A stretch of 64,000 bases of DNA from Polytrichum commune (GCA_950295325.1 OX485806.1:51953169-52017168), one strand, 5' to 3'. Positions 34,136 to 45,267 are shown, numbered from the stretch's first letter. The notes: generated from the sequence alone by a model not told the origin. Program-made: numbers and translations.

Positions 34136-34564
34136 TTAACGACGAAGATGCTTATGGGGCCCTTTGCCATTTTTGTCACCGTCATGTTTATGACAACGGT
34201 CAATCCCTAAACTATGAACTGCAGTGCATCCTGCGCAACCGAGTTCTTGACCTTTGGGACGTGGGGCACTCCTTAATAGAGATCTAGAGTAAGTGCCCGG
34301 TTTAATAACCCCTACTCTAGAATAGGCATGAGTCTGTAAAGTATACTTGTCCTCTATCAGTGTTGCATCATCCGCCTGCAAAGAGGGAGTCCGTGGATGT
34401 GGAGTGTGATCTGCGACCGCCGGAATAACTGAGCAATCAGGTGGGTTGGCAATCTTCATGTTGTTGACGTCTGCAGAACCATCAATGGACAACGTGGTGT
34501 GAATTTGAGATGAACTAGGAGCACCTAAAGGAGCAAGGCTTGGGAGACTTGAGTCAGTACCCAT
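34136..34564 (-). CDS. Small hypothetical protein (142 aa) of MULE copy 2
   Basis: The start was chosen at MGTDSSLPSL; the reading is open further upstream to 34627. The protein is Ser/Pro/Thr-rich and ends in a Cys/His/Lys-rich tail (GCAGCTAVHSLGIDRC, then HKHDGDKNGKGPHKH). It lies upstream of the transposase in the same direction. No counterpart was found in copy 1 and I do not recognise a family. It could be an accessory protein of the element, a captured exon, or a chance reading. The spacing of Cys residues is not a known zinc-finger pattern. Confidence 0.3.
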   Translation of the reverse strand: MGTDSSLPSLAPLGAPSSSQIHTTLSIDGSADVNNMKIANPPDCSVIPAVADHTPHPRTPSLQADDATLIEDKYTLQTHAYSRVGVIKPGTYSRSLLRSAPRPKGQELGCAGCTAVHSLGIDRCHKHDGDKNGKGPHKHLRR

Positions 34565-34627
34565 TGGAGAAGAATATGATGAGATGACATGAAGGAATGG
34601 GAACAAGCAATCGGGTATTATATACAC

Positions 34628-35095
34628 CTAGGGTAGACACCAATGCCCGAATATTTGATTACCTGTTAGATCAATACATAGTCAATATTTATTTATGTAA
34701 ATGTTGGACAACTTGTTTCATGTAGGAATAGAATGTAAGACAACAATAGTCAATCCTTTATCACCACCAAATATCTAACATGGCAAGATTCGAATATGTA
34801 AAAGAGGTTTTAACACCGCCTTTTGTAGTGTATTAATGCAGTGTGGATTAACCGAGGGATAATTTAAGAAGCCTCAGATTAATTATCTAAAACCAATGTG
34901 AACATAATTATCTAAAATGTGAACATAATGATGGCGCAAAGATGTTAATTATGACAGACTTGACAATGATATATAAGATATGTTTGCTTCGGTATTGTTA
35001 GAGATGAACACTAGGTCGAGAGCGAGAGCAGATCGAGAAGTTAGAAGGAATATTGAAAAATAGAGGCGTATTAAGAGAAGGCAAAGGTTCGAATA
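34628..35095. other. No gene seen
   Basis: AT-rich sequence between the small ORF and the presumed first methyltransferase exon. A run of CGAGAGCGAGAGCAGATCGA lies near 35013. Nothing else is recognisable. Confidence 0.5.
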
Positions 35096-35859
35096 AAGAG
35101 AGAGCTTAGGGACGCCGTACAACTTGCGGACAACAATGGGTAGACGAGGGGTTAATTCTGCTAGGGGCACAGGTAGAGGTTCCAAAGGGGGAAAAATGTT
35201 TGATGTCTCAGCGGTAGCTCCGATCATTTTATTTCCTGTATCGGAGGAAGACAACCCAGTTGACAAAGGGGGCAGTGAGGTGTTGATTATCTGCAAGCCT
35301 AATGACATTTTTTTTATGTGTATTCACGGATAGTTAGAATAATTGACAAACATTAACTTCCATCGGCTCCTTTATATTGTATTTTATCTTTGGTGTGGGA
35401 TTGTGAATTGGGTTTGGGTTGGGCATCTGGAAGAGGGACTGACGCAGACACAGCTTCAACCTGGGGCAGCCTCAAGTGCCTCCACATCAGATGAGAGTGA
35501 GGAGCAGGTTTGTAAATATTGAACTCAATTGGTGACTTTTAGGGCTATTGGTTTAGGGTAAGGTTTCTTTCCAAAGCTAACGCTGTCTGAGGCCAACTTC
35601 ATAGCTAATGAGCATAGGACATATACACTTAACAAAGCCTAGGAGAATTTGATCGCGGCGCTGATGTGGGTGATCTTCGAGAAGCCAACATTGACAATGA
35701 AGAGCAACACTTCGGGGAAGAGGTAGGTTGTCCCACCCATAAATAATTGAATGTAAATTTTTGCTTAGTGTTCGAAGAGACAAGGCTGTGAAATGAAATA
35801 TTATGGATTCTAGGTCTCGGCCCCGAGAGAGACTCGGCGAAACCTATCGGTGCCAAACC

Positions 35860-35965
35860 CCACATTTCAGGTGAGGGTGAGGGTTGAGGGTGAGGAGGAG
35901 GGTGAAGAGGAGGGTTGAGGGTTGAGGGTTAAGGTTGAGGGTGAGGGTTGAGGTTGAGGGTGCGA
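35860..35965. repeat. Short GAGGGTGAGGGTT-type tandem repeat
   Basis: About 100 bp of imperfect GGGTGAGGGTTGAG units, just after a GGTCTCGGCCCCGAGAG palindrome at about 35813. Telomere-like in look only; the unit is not TTTAGGG. Confidence 0.7.
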
Positions 35966-36119
35966 GTCAACGGCTTTAGGGATGGCGCACCAAGGAACGG
36001 CATTTCACAATCTGGGGGCCGAGAATAAGGACCGAGTACTGTTACTTCCAATGTATGTTTGTTTGGTTTCAATTGAAATATCAGGGATATCCTTGTTCTT
36101 ATGTTAGTAGTTTGATATT

Positions 36120-36712
36120 TGAGTGAATTTGATTTCAGTCTGAGGGTATGTGGGGGTTGAGGGGAATCTGGTAGGGGGTTAGGAGTTTGAAATTTGAGTG
36201 AATTTGATATCGGTCTGAAGGTATGTGGGGGTTGAGGGGAATCTGGTAAGGGGTTAGTAGTTTGATTTGTGAATGAATTTGATTTGAGTCTGAGGGTATG
36301 TGGGGGTTGAAGGGAATCTAGTAGGGGGTTAGGAGTTGATATTTGAGTGAACTCGATTTGAGTCTGAGGGTATGTGGGGGTTGAGGGGAATCTGGTAGGG
36401 GGTTAGTAGTTTGATTTTTGAATGAATTTGATTTCAGTCTGAGGGTATGTGGGGGTTGAGGGGAATCTGGTAGGGGGTTAGGAGTTTGAAATTTGAGTGA
36501 ATTTGATTTCGGTCTGAGGGTATGTGGGGGTTGAGGGGAATCTGGTAAGGGGTTAGTAGTTTGATTTGTGAATGAATTTGATCTGAGTCTGAGGGTATGT
36601 GGGGGTTGAAGGGAATCTGGTAGGGGGTTAGGAGTTGATATTTGAGTGAACTCGATTTGAGTCTGAGGGTATGTGGGGGTTGAGGGGAATCTGGTAGGGG
36701 GTAGGGGTGTCA
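36120..36712. repeat. Eight-copy 75-bp tandem repeat in MULE copy 2
   Basis: Units contain GGTATGTGGGGGTTGAGGGG, AATCTGGTAGGGGGTTAG and TGAATTTGATTT. GGTATGTG recurs at about 36145, 36220, 36295, 36368, 36444, 36519, 36594 and 36668. The array lies upstream of the first well-supported methyltransferase exon, in a likely intron or 5' region. Related units recur at 36820-36950 and 38310-38640. Confidence 0.9.
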
Positions 36713-36739
36713 TTTTAAAATTTTGCTATAAATCTGAAA

Positions 36740-38470
36740 TTGAAATGTAGGTCTCAGAAAGAATGTCTCGGCCCCGAGACACTCTTTTTGGGCTCTAATA
36801 TTTGAATGAGTTTGATATGACTGTGACGGTATGTGTGGGTTGAGGGGATCTGGTAGGGGGTTAGGAGTTTGAAATTTGAGTGAATTTGATTTCAGTGTGA
36901 CGGTATGTGGGGGTTGAGGGGAATCTGGTAGGGGGTAGGGGGTAGGGGTGTCATTTTTTAATTTTACTATAAATCTGAAATTGAAATGTAGGTCTCAGAA
37001 AGAGTGTCTCGGCCCCAAGACACTCTTTTTGGGCTCTAATATTTGAGTGAGTTTGATATGACTGTGAGGGTATGCCGATGTTGTTGCCCGCGTATATCGA
37101 AGACTGTCGCATGAAGTTATGGGAGCAGGAGTTCAACACATATTTCAGAGGACACGATTCCTTCAAAAAAGGTGACGACTTTGTTGGATTTAACGGATCT
37201 GACCTACTTGTCCGCAGAGTTTTTTTTAGGTACGTCTCAAATCTTGAAGTACTTCTCATTAATTTCAGTAATTCTTTCAGTTGATATTATGTGAGTTGCT
37301 ATTTCTAGAATTCTAGAATGTAATGTTATGTGTTATTTTGTAACACAGGTACTTTAAGTACGAGTTTTTGGCGAAAGGCGCTATTTCCAAAGAAGACCTT
37401 CCTGTATTCTTGACCACATGGCTTGATAGATCAAATTCAGCGTTCATGTTCTCAGCTCTTCAACAACGCACGTGGACAACTTCTCACCTTACCGGCGGTG
37501 CCTAGTATCTTGATTGCGCTCCAAGTTTTACTCCTTCTTTTGAGACTGAGCTCAGAAAGTCAAGGGAGGATGTAGGTGATTCTGGAATTGAAATGTTGGA
37601 TTTACAGGGCATTGAAGATGAGAATGAGAGGGCAAAGGCAATGAAACGACGCATCGAAGAAGACCGAAAGAAAACGCTGAGGGTCAAGGAGGCTGAGGAG
37701 AGAGCTGATCAAGAAGAGCGGGAGAAGCACCAGAAGTCACTGGAGAAGTCCACCAAGAAGGGAAAAAAGAAGATGAACCCCCCCAAAGCCAAAAGGTAAG
37801 AGTCCCGTTGCTCCAAGTCCCACATATGAATCTGGTTCTCATGCTCCAACATTTTCTAGAGGAACCAAACGCGATTCCTCCTACGAGCAGTTGAGTCAAA
37901 TTCCTATTTTGACATCGGGGGAGGATCTCGAGATCCAACTTCAAGAGCTCATTCTCAACTCCTCAATGGAAGACGTTCTTGGCGGTGACACGGGTGAATT
38001 CACCCCTTCCTACAACGAGTTGAAAAGATTCATGCTTAAGGTACTGCCCTTCCATAATGTTGTCATAACAGGTTTGCCTTCAAATTTATGCATTTCAATA
38101 TGGTCCAAAGTTTTCATTAAGTAGGTACTGCCTTTCATATTTCAGCAATCGGAGGATTTTGTTTCGGAACCGAAACATGGATAGAGTAACTGTGATTGAT
38201 ATGTAGAGTAGCAAAACTACAGGAGGGTACAAAAATGTATAATGAATTTTGAGTCCAAGTACAAGGTTTCGGTCCCCGAACCTGGTATTTAAGTTTGAGT
38301 CCAAGTTATCTGATTTGAATTTAAGGGTAAGTGTGGGTTTAGTAGAATCTGGTAGGGGGTAAGGGTGTCATTTTTGAATTCAGTTAGTAATCTAAAATTG
38401 AAATCTAGGTCTCAGAAAGAATGTCTCGGCCCCGAGACACTTTTTTTAGGCTCTAATATTTGAGTGAGTT
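36740..38470. repeat. Palindromic CTCGG/CCGAG cassettes, copy 2 series
   Basis: Cassettes lie near 36763, 37004 and 38421, with a variant near 35813. The core is TGTCTCGGCCCCGAGACA (one copy has a CCCCAAGACA change). Each is preceded by GAAATGTAGGTCTCAGAAAG or a close variant and followed by a T-rich stretch and GGGCTCTAATATTTGA. This flanking pattern parallels the cassette in copy 1. Confidence 0.8.
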
Positions 38471-38639
38471 TGACATGACTGTGAGGGTATGTGTGGGTTG
38501 AGGGGATCTGGTAGGGGGTTAGGAGTTTGAAATTTGAGTGAGTTTGATATGTCTGTGAGGGTATGTGGGGGTTGAGGGGAATCTGGTAGGGGGTTAGTAG
38601 TTTGATATTTGAGTGAATTTGATTTCAGTCTCGTAGGGG

Positions 38640-39090
38640 GTTAAGGGTTTTGCTTTTAAACCTGGTTTTTAAGTTAGACTTCAAGTATAAGGTTTCGGTC
38701 TAAAACTTGGTTTTTATGTTTGAGTCCAAGTTAGGAATCAATCTCAGTCTAGTATTTCATTATGAATGTTTTTTTTGGTCCCGAACCTGGTTTTTAAGTT
38801 ATAGTCCAAGTATAAGGTTTCGGTCTAAAACCTGGTTTTTAAGTTTGAGTCCAAGTATAAGGGTCTGAAACCTGGTTTTTAAGTTTCAGTCCAAGTTAAA
38901 GGTTTCATGCTCATTCCAGGATCTCAGTGTGAATGTTTTGTTTCGGTCTGAACCTGGTTTTTAAGTTTCAGTCCAAGTTTAAGGTTTCAGTCTCAGGGTA
39001 GGATTTCAGTGTCAAAGTTTTGTTTTAATCTCAACTTGGTTTTTAAGTTTCAGTCCAAGTTTAAGGTTTCTGGTCAAGTCACACATCATC
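38640..39090. repeat. Tandem AAGTTT-AGTCCAAGT repeat in a methyltransferase intron
   Basis: Imperfect units of about 50-70 bp with CCTGGTTTTTAAGTTTCAGTC (19-21 bases, variable) and CAAGTTTAAGGTTTC recur in the intron between 38040 and 39230. No coding potential is seen. Confidence 0.75.
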
Positions 39091-40710
39091 AGGGAGATTT
39101 ATGTATTGTGGATGTTGTAGAGTTAGGCTGAATGGAACTAGTTGAATGCTTGTTCTATTCACCCTAAACTTGGTTTTATTGAAGTCATTTGTCATGTATT
39201 AATTGTGACAATCTCTTTTGATTGTGCAGCACTCAAAAGACAAAACCCGGCATTACAAGGGTTCTCCGGAGGACCATCCCTGTTTGGACTTGATTCTTGC
39301 AGATATACCGGAAGGTCTTCCTGTTCCTGGCATATCAAACCCACCGTCGTCTATTCCCATTTGGAATCAAGAATCGAAAGAGTGGTTACAACCACTCTTT
39401 GACTTTGCCGACGAACATCTGCACGACGACGGGGCAATTATTTTGTTTCACCCTTTTCGCATGAGTACAAAGTCCAATATTCTTGGATATTGCAAATCGT
39501 GTGGTTTTGCAATTCGGAAAGAGTGGTGGGGAATGAACCGCCTTCATCTCACATCCCCAATAAATCCAACATCAACTGTAAGATAAAGCTTAAATCTTCT
39601 TTCTGATCACCGCATTCAGTTTCAATTTCATCCTTGAGGTAGTTCTGAGTGTAGACCCACCTAACTATTATACTCACGCAGTTGTGTTGTTTACTTTGTA
39701 AAGTAATATTGATCTTTATGTTTGGTACATTGTAGACCATGAGGTTCGGTATTTCATTGGCGGTCAGGAGCCTGCCGGGGTCACCTGCATCAAAGTTTTC
39801 ATTTCGCCATGTCCTTGAATTGGATCCTTATGGGGTGGATGTTGCACATGATGATATTCTCCAGAACTTGGTCTCTCGTGAGGACCAGCTAACTAATGGA
39901 TCCACACCATGGCGAGGGCCTCGTGAAAAGTCCATGCTTCTAATGCAAATGCTAATTGAAGCATGTAGCTCCCCATGGGATATTATTCTAGACTGCACGG
40001 CAGTGACCGGTATGTCTTTGTAATCTTCCATTTCAGCTGGTTAATGGTTAATATTGTTTTGCTCTACAAAATTCATAGTGGTTTTTGTACTAAATTTTTC
40101 CAACTTCTTTATTTGCAGGATCTTCCATTCATGCATGCCGCAATGTGCACCGTCACATTGCGGCATTAGAGGCTGATGTTGATATTTTTGAGGCCTTACT
40201 TGCTCCATTGATTATCTCTAGAGCAGCCTCTGAAGTCACTCTTGAAGACCGTGTCACCAATTTAGAGGATCATGAGGGTGAAGATATCCCCGTTGAGAGG
40301 ATTGTGAAGAGATCTCGGTTTACTAAGTGAGTATGGTCCACAAATTCTCTTACCAGTGTTATGTTTTTTGCTGTCATTTCTTCTAAAGTTGAGTTATGAA
40401 CATGGTACCATTGGCATTTGCAGATGCGATAAATTGAGCTATCCTATTCACCGGCATTTTTTTGTGACCCTAAATTCTATCCCAGCCCTCCAAAGTCTTG
40501 GCAACTTCCTACATATGCAAATGATATTGCTACTCAACTAGCTGGAGGTTTTTATCAGATTTTTACATCTAAATATCATCCGGGAAGAGTTTTAGAGTTT
40601 TGGATATAGAAGCTTTAGAATCTGATGGTCAGGCCTCCTCTGATGCAGATATTAATGATTCTAGAATGTCTTCATCATCAGGTGATCACAGTGATTCGGA
40701 TCTAATGTAA

Positions 40711-41890
40711 TAGCTTCATGTGAATGTCTGTGTACTATCTAATATATCGTTTTTTCTTCCGTTGGTTTTTCAGTTTGTGCACTCATTCCGCATGAAATTC
40801 ATTGTATTTGTATTACTTTCGGAGTTTATGGGATTGCATATATAATTTAAGTTAACTTTTGACTTCGTATTTTCTTATATTGTTTAAAATAATTTTGAAC
40901 ACCACTTGGTTACTTATTAACGTTTGAGTTTACGATTAATTTGATTGTTCATCACTTAATTCCATAATCGGCCTATTAGTTCATACCCCTCTCTTTTAAA
41001 TTTAAGGGTTTCCACTATTATTCTATTATCGTTTTCATATATTTTTTCAATGATTGCTTACGATTTTAGGCGAATGCTGGGTTGAATAAATGACCCTAAA
41101 CCATCAGTGTCACCTCATGAAACTTGGCATTCAAGTGTCTTTACTAATATCTCGGCATGAGTATGTTGAACAATGATATGAGGTGCACACCTATATTACA
41201 CAATGGTCTACAAGTTGACTAAAGTGTACACCAACGACACTTGACATTGGTATGCTCAAGAATATCTTCCCCTTGCATACTTCAACGTGGTCTAACAAAC
41301 TTTTAGTACATGTAGATCCATTTCTAGTTAATTCTACTAGAATAATTCAAGGTCTTTGATCTTGATTAAGGTGTTAATTGGGTTTAGAACAGTCATTCAC
41401 ATGTTCTACATGATAATTAGTTTCTTTGCTCTCCCCTTTAGTAGGTGTCATGAAACTTTAATCCCAATGAAGGATCAAACATTATGGCAATACTATAAGT
41501 TGAAGGTGACAAAAAGTGAATTGTTTAATATAGCTTAGGTTTTCACTTATTAAGACCTACTTTACTTTAGAATCATGATCATAGATATACTCCAAATGAG
41601 GTTAGAATATGCAATTTCAATGCCAAAAACTTCCAGGTTCTTATAATACTTACATATCAAATTTACTTCTAAAATTTGAAATAAACAAATTTTGTGAATG
41701 GTAATATCTCACGGTCATATCTCACGGTCATAGGGCCTCATTGGTAATTTTAAAAACCTTTTTGGTTCTAGAAATTGGGCACTCCACAAATATGGGCCTT
41801 GTAATTACAAAATTAAACTTGAAATATGTGCAAAATCCACGGTCATAAGGGTCCTAACTTTCGAACAATAGAGTTTTAAATTAAATTTTT
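40711..41890. other. 3' region of MULE copy 2, no gene
   Basis: AT-rich sequence between the methyltransferase stop and the right terminus. It includes two CACGGTCATA boxes near 41712-41740 and one at 41837-41847. The short readings at 41356-41538 have no conserved features. Confidence 0.6.
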
Positions 41891-41940
41891 CTGCTCGCGA
41901 GATCTGCTCACCGCTCACCGCTCACATCGTAGCATTCCTG
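41891..41940 (-). repeat. Right terminal inverted repeat of MULE copy 2
   Basis: On the minus strand it reads CAGGAATGCTACGATGTGAG followed by CGGTGAGCGGTGAGCAG. GTGAGCGG and CGAGCAGAAAAA are shared with the left end at 29434-29470. Confidence 0.8.
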
Positions 41941-44095
41941 ACAACTTCACTAATCTTTGCTAATTTCTTCCTAGTCCTAACTCCAAATCTAGCTTGTGAG
42001 CTCAAGTCTTACCTTGCATTCCCTGAAAAATTTATCAACCCTCACTTGACCAAACATACCCCTTGCTACCTTCACTCCTTTGGTATTCTCATTTGTCTGG
42101 GTGGATTAAAAATTAAGGAAGTGAGGAGAGAGAGCTTGCAGGCCAACTTAAGTGAAAAATCCCAAACATGGGATGGGCATGCTTATGTCAACTCTCAGTC
42201 AAGCCGGAGAATCACCTCCGAACTCTTCCTCAAGCTGACACTCACCACGATACCGAAAGTAAGGGGCTGACCTTCGTTGTGCACCGTGTTGAAAACTGAG
42301 ACTTTACCCTCTTGTCTTCGACACAACATTGCAACTAGGGAATTACCCTCTACAATGGATAACGACAAAGACAATTACAAAAAAACATTCTTTAATTAAT
42401 GAATTCACTTTGTAGAATTGCATACCTGAAGCAATTCGCTCTCCCCTTGCAAGTTAGCACTCATCATCGACCGTGATTCAACTTGATTCAAAAAACTTAG
42501 CAATTGTCTAACTAAACAAATTCTAACTCTAACAACATTGACTTCCAAAAACCATAACTTGGAAACTCACCCCAAGGTGAATGTCAAAGTTGATTCTTCC
42601 TAAAATGAATTATCCCTCTAAGATTTAATGAACTAATGGTGAACTAACTAATCCACTGATTAATGCTCCAACTTCTGCCCTAACTAAGCCCTACACTATT
42701 TACTAATCCAACATCCAAGCTCCTACTAGCCTTTTTTACCCATTGCCCAAGTTGCCAACCTCCTTGGTCTTCGGGAACTGCCCCAGTCCTACTCCCTTCA
42801 GCCTCTGTAATCTCCACCCAAATACCACCCAACTGTCGAGTTTAGAGAAGTGCAGCTGCTGGCCTAGATTCCCCCTGGCTTGCAGCCAACAAACTCCTTC
42901 CTTAATTAAGGTTCAGGTACCTTAGCCCTGCCGTCCAGCAGTGAATCTGCTGCTTCAACATCCAGGCTCAATCGCCTAGCCTCGTTAGTTCATCGGTAGT
43001 CTCTACCTTCGACATCCCCAATGCTTATCAGCATTCACCTAATGTGTTTGCGCATTATCCACCCCAAAGTTTGAGCGAGAACCTTCTGCCCTTTCGCCCA
43101 TGCACAACAACTAAAAATGGAAACCAGGCGGTTTGGCTCAGATGTTCCAGTGTCGACCAGAATAGGGTATATTACTCCGCTCAAAATTTTGTAACACGAG
43201 GCCGAGGCCTTCCATCCAGTGCCTTCTGAGCATGCCCACAACCCTCGAGTTGCTCTTGAGATCTCGACAACTCACTCCCTCTTGTACCCGGTTGTCGAAT
43301 CCCCGGCAGGCCCTACCCGCACAAGCCAACTCAAACATAAAGATTCGACATTCAGTGAGCTACCTTCTGGCCTCCTCATACGTTCCAACTCAAAGCATCC
43401 GAGGATGGCAAGTTCGAGAGGCTCTTCCAGCGCTCAACCTCAGTTCTTCCTCCCTTGTGAATCCAGCCACATTTTCCAACATCTTGAGTTCGCACACCCA
43501 AATCCCCCCCATCTGTGACTCCTTCCTTCCCTTGAACAGAGCCCCTCCTGATAGTCCATTTTCCTTCCTTCACCCTCGGTTTCAATGAAGCAGCTCAGGA
43601 TTAATTCCCTCCTTAGTCAGCATTCCGCCGCTACCTCACTACCAGGCTGCCGCGGCCAAATCCGCCACACCCACTCTCCTTTGCATCCCTCATAGCTTTT
43701 GTAATCATCATCTCTCCTCCGTCGCTCCACATTCGAAGAGTCCCACACCTGCCGTCGTTCCCCCCAACTGCAGCTCTGTCCTCAGGCCCGGAATTCACTA
43801 GGGTGTAGTGGCCCCTCCCCTAATTCGGACAGTCTTGACCCCCTTTGAAATCAATTAAACTCGGCTTGCTTGGCCTTACCACAAAATCCCAATAAACTAA
43901 CTAACTAATCCCTAAACTAATCCTACCACCTTATAAGCATTAAAGAACTAACAACCCAACATTCAACTCAATTTTGATCCAAATTTAAAACGAACCTCTT
44001 TTAATATTTTTTTGAATAATTGATGCAATCACAAAGTCTAAGTTTTAATGAATTTTAAGGTTAAGAACGCATGTGGGCACCATATTGGGCTCACA
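41941..44095 (-). mobile_element. Gypsy-4 fragment: LTR and gag leader, reverse orientation
   Basis: Read on the minus strand it starts TGTGAGCCCAATATGGTGCC at 44095, runs through an LTR to roughly 42700, then through leader sequence shared with gypsy-1 and gypsy-2 (TTAGAGGGATAATT near 42620, TCACCTTGGGGTGAGTTTCC, AATCACGGTCG). It ends in the first gag codons region at ATTAGTGAAGTTGT, where MULE copy 2 begins. No coding reading is supported; the ORFs at 43035-43588 lie in the LTR. Confidence 0.7.
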
Positions 44096-44101
44096 GATGG
44101 G

Positions 44102-45006
44102 GTTCCAGATCCGTCAGACCGGGCCGGCCACCCTTCGGGAGGCGATGGAAGCAGCGCAAAATTACGAAAATTTAGCGCAGTTCCTCCGAAAAGAGGTTCA
44201 AACGGTCAGAGGAAAAGGGGTAAAAAATCGCTAGAGGAGAAGGCGGAAATACAGCTCCACCACTGACTCGGGTTCCAGCAGTAAATCGGAGGTTACGACC
44301 TTTAATTCCTCTAGTTCCGCCAAAGAGGCTAGTAGTTCTAGAAATAAGGACCGCCCCTTCGGACACGGCAAAGAGAGGAAAATAAAGGAGCTAATAAAAG
44401 TCAAAGTTGAGGAGGACGACTCCCGAAAGATGATGAAGAACATCCAAGAGACCCTGGCCGCCATCCAGGTCAATCAAGTGGAAAACCAGAAACCCAGGAA
44501 GATCGTTCCAACCAATCGAACGAATGTGTGGTGCGCCCGGTGTGGTGAAGCTGGACATTTTCCTCCCGAATGCAATCGGCCTTCCCAAAAACGGATCCAT
44601 TATGTGCAGGCAGAGGAGGAAGTCTACTATACCTTTCCGGAAGAAGAGGAAGAGGATGAGCTGGCCCCGATTTACCAGGTTCAGTCTACCTACATAAGGG
44701 GAAAAACACCACCACCATTCTGGAGGACCCCAATGGGACCACATGCCACGCAAACCGGATCGAGTCAAGGCATGGGGATGTAGTCAAGTTATCCTAGCTG
44801 ACTTCTTGGATATTGCTTCAATTGTGGAAGTCCGGACCACTACCTCAGAAGCTACCCATTTCGGAGACAAGGACAGGGAGCCCCACAGGTTCTTCTGTGC
44901 CAAAATTTCCAGGAGTATGGGCATTCCACTCCTCAATGTCTTAAACCGCCGCAGGCGAGAACGATCTTCAAACAGGTGGACATTCCACTCCGGGAGCAGA
45001 CGGGAC
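44102..45006 (+). pseudogene. Gypsy-3 gag with three zinc-knuckle sites
   Basis: From 44102 the reading QTGPATLREAMEAAQNYENL gives the end of a capsid-like region, with a TAG after VKNR. The main open reading (about 44388-44783) has the CCHC knuckle CARCGEAGHFPPEC, followed by an acidic stretch (FPEEEEEDELAPIYQVQ). Beyond a stop near 44781, in another frame, come CFNCGSPDHYLRSYP and CQNFQEYGHSTPQC, two further knuckles that have each lost one ligand. Coding continues until the MITE at 45011. Confidence 0.65.
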
Positions 45007-45010
45007 TCAA

Positions 45011-45267
45011 ATCACTATATTCGTTAATTTGGGATTTTTTCAGCATTTTGAGACAGTTACAAATATAAGAACATGGATAAAATCACACAAATATTGGAGG
45101 ATGTTGTAAGATGCAAATACTTTGAAGCGGGTGTTCATATCAAGAACCCAATTAAGAACTCATATCAAGATGGTTTAGGTAGGACGACCCAAACATTAGA
45201 CCATGTTGTTGTGGTCAATATATTAATTTGAGACAAGAGAAAATCTCAAATTAACGAATATAGTGAT
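45011..45267. mobile_element. 257-bp MITE with long terminal inverted repeats
   Basis: The left end ATCACTATATTCGTTAATTT and the right end (reverse complement) match over about 28 bp with one or two mismatches. TCAA flanks both sides (45007-45010, 45268-45271). There is no coding sequence. The CACTA start recalls CACTA elements, but those give 3-bp duplications, so I leave the superfamily open. Confidence 0.75.

Larger units (their letters stand above)
35134..40710 (+). pseudogene. Permuted DNA amino-methyltransferase gene, MULE copy 2 (several exons, broken)
   Basis: The four C-terminal exons are 39230-39577, 39736-40009, 40119-40326 and 40424-40710, each with matching splice sites in copy 1. 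They carry DLILADIPEGLPVPG (DIPE at the DPPY site), DDGAIILFHPF, IRKEWWGMNRLHL, PWRGPREKS, then ILDCTAVTG and RNVHRHIAALEAD. Upstream exons 37072-37229 and 37350-38040 encode a novel-looking N-terminal region (FRGHDSFKKGDDFVGFNGSD, AISKEDLPVFLTTWLDRS) and a Lys/Glu-rich coiled linker. Earlier exons near 35134 (MGRRGVNSARGTGRG), 35442 and 35642 are guesses from composition and splice signals. Breaks: TAG near 37503, a frameshift in a C7 run near 37780, a T-run frameshift near 40457 and another near 40597. It would modify an exocyclic amino group in DNA if active; its target is unknown. Confidence 0.7.
29434..41940. mobile_element. MULE copy 2: transposase plus DNA methyltransferase element
   Basis: The left terminus (from about 29434) contains GACGCTACCGTGTGAGCGGC. 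The right terminus, as reverse complement from 41940, reads CAGGAATGCTACGATGTGAG and then CGGTGAGCGG. They match each other and align with copy 1 (CTA-4 bases-G-GAGCGGTGA). A CCACGGTCATA block lies about 95 bp inside the right end (41837-41847), as in copy 1. The right end breaks gag-leader sequence of gypsy-4 exactly after GAAGTTGT. No matching 9-bp repeat is found on the left, so that side has been rearranged. Contents: transposase (minus), a small ORF (minus), repeats with palindromes, and methyltransferase (plus). Confidence 0.8.

Noticed and set aside
36318-36713. Open 131-codon Pro/Ser-rich reading on the minus strand
   Set aside because: The DNA is a tandem repeat of 75 bp, a multiple of three, so any stop-free frame stays open by repetition. 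No conserved domain is present.
43035-43588. Several overlapping 60-118-codon readings
   Set aside because: They lie in a reverse-oriented LTR, have no shared motif with other copies and no start or splice context.
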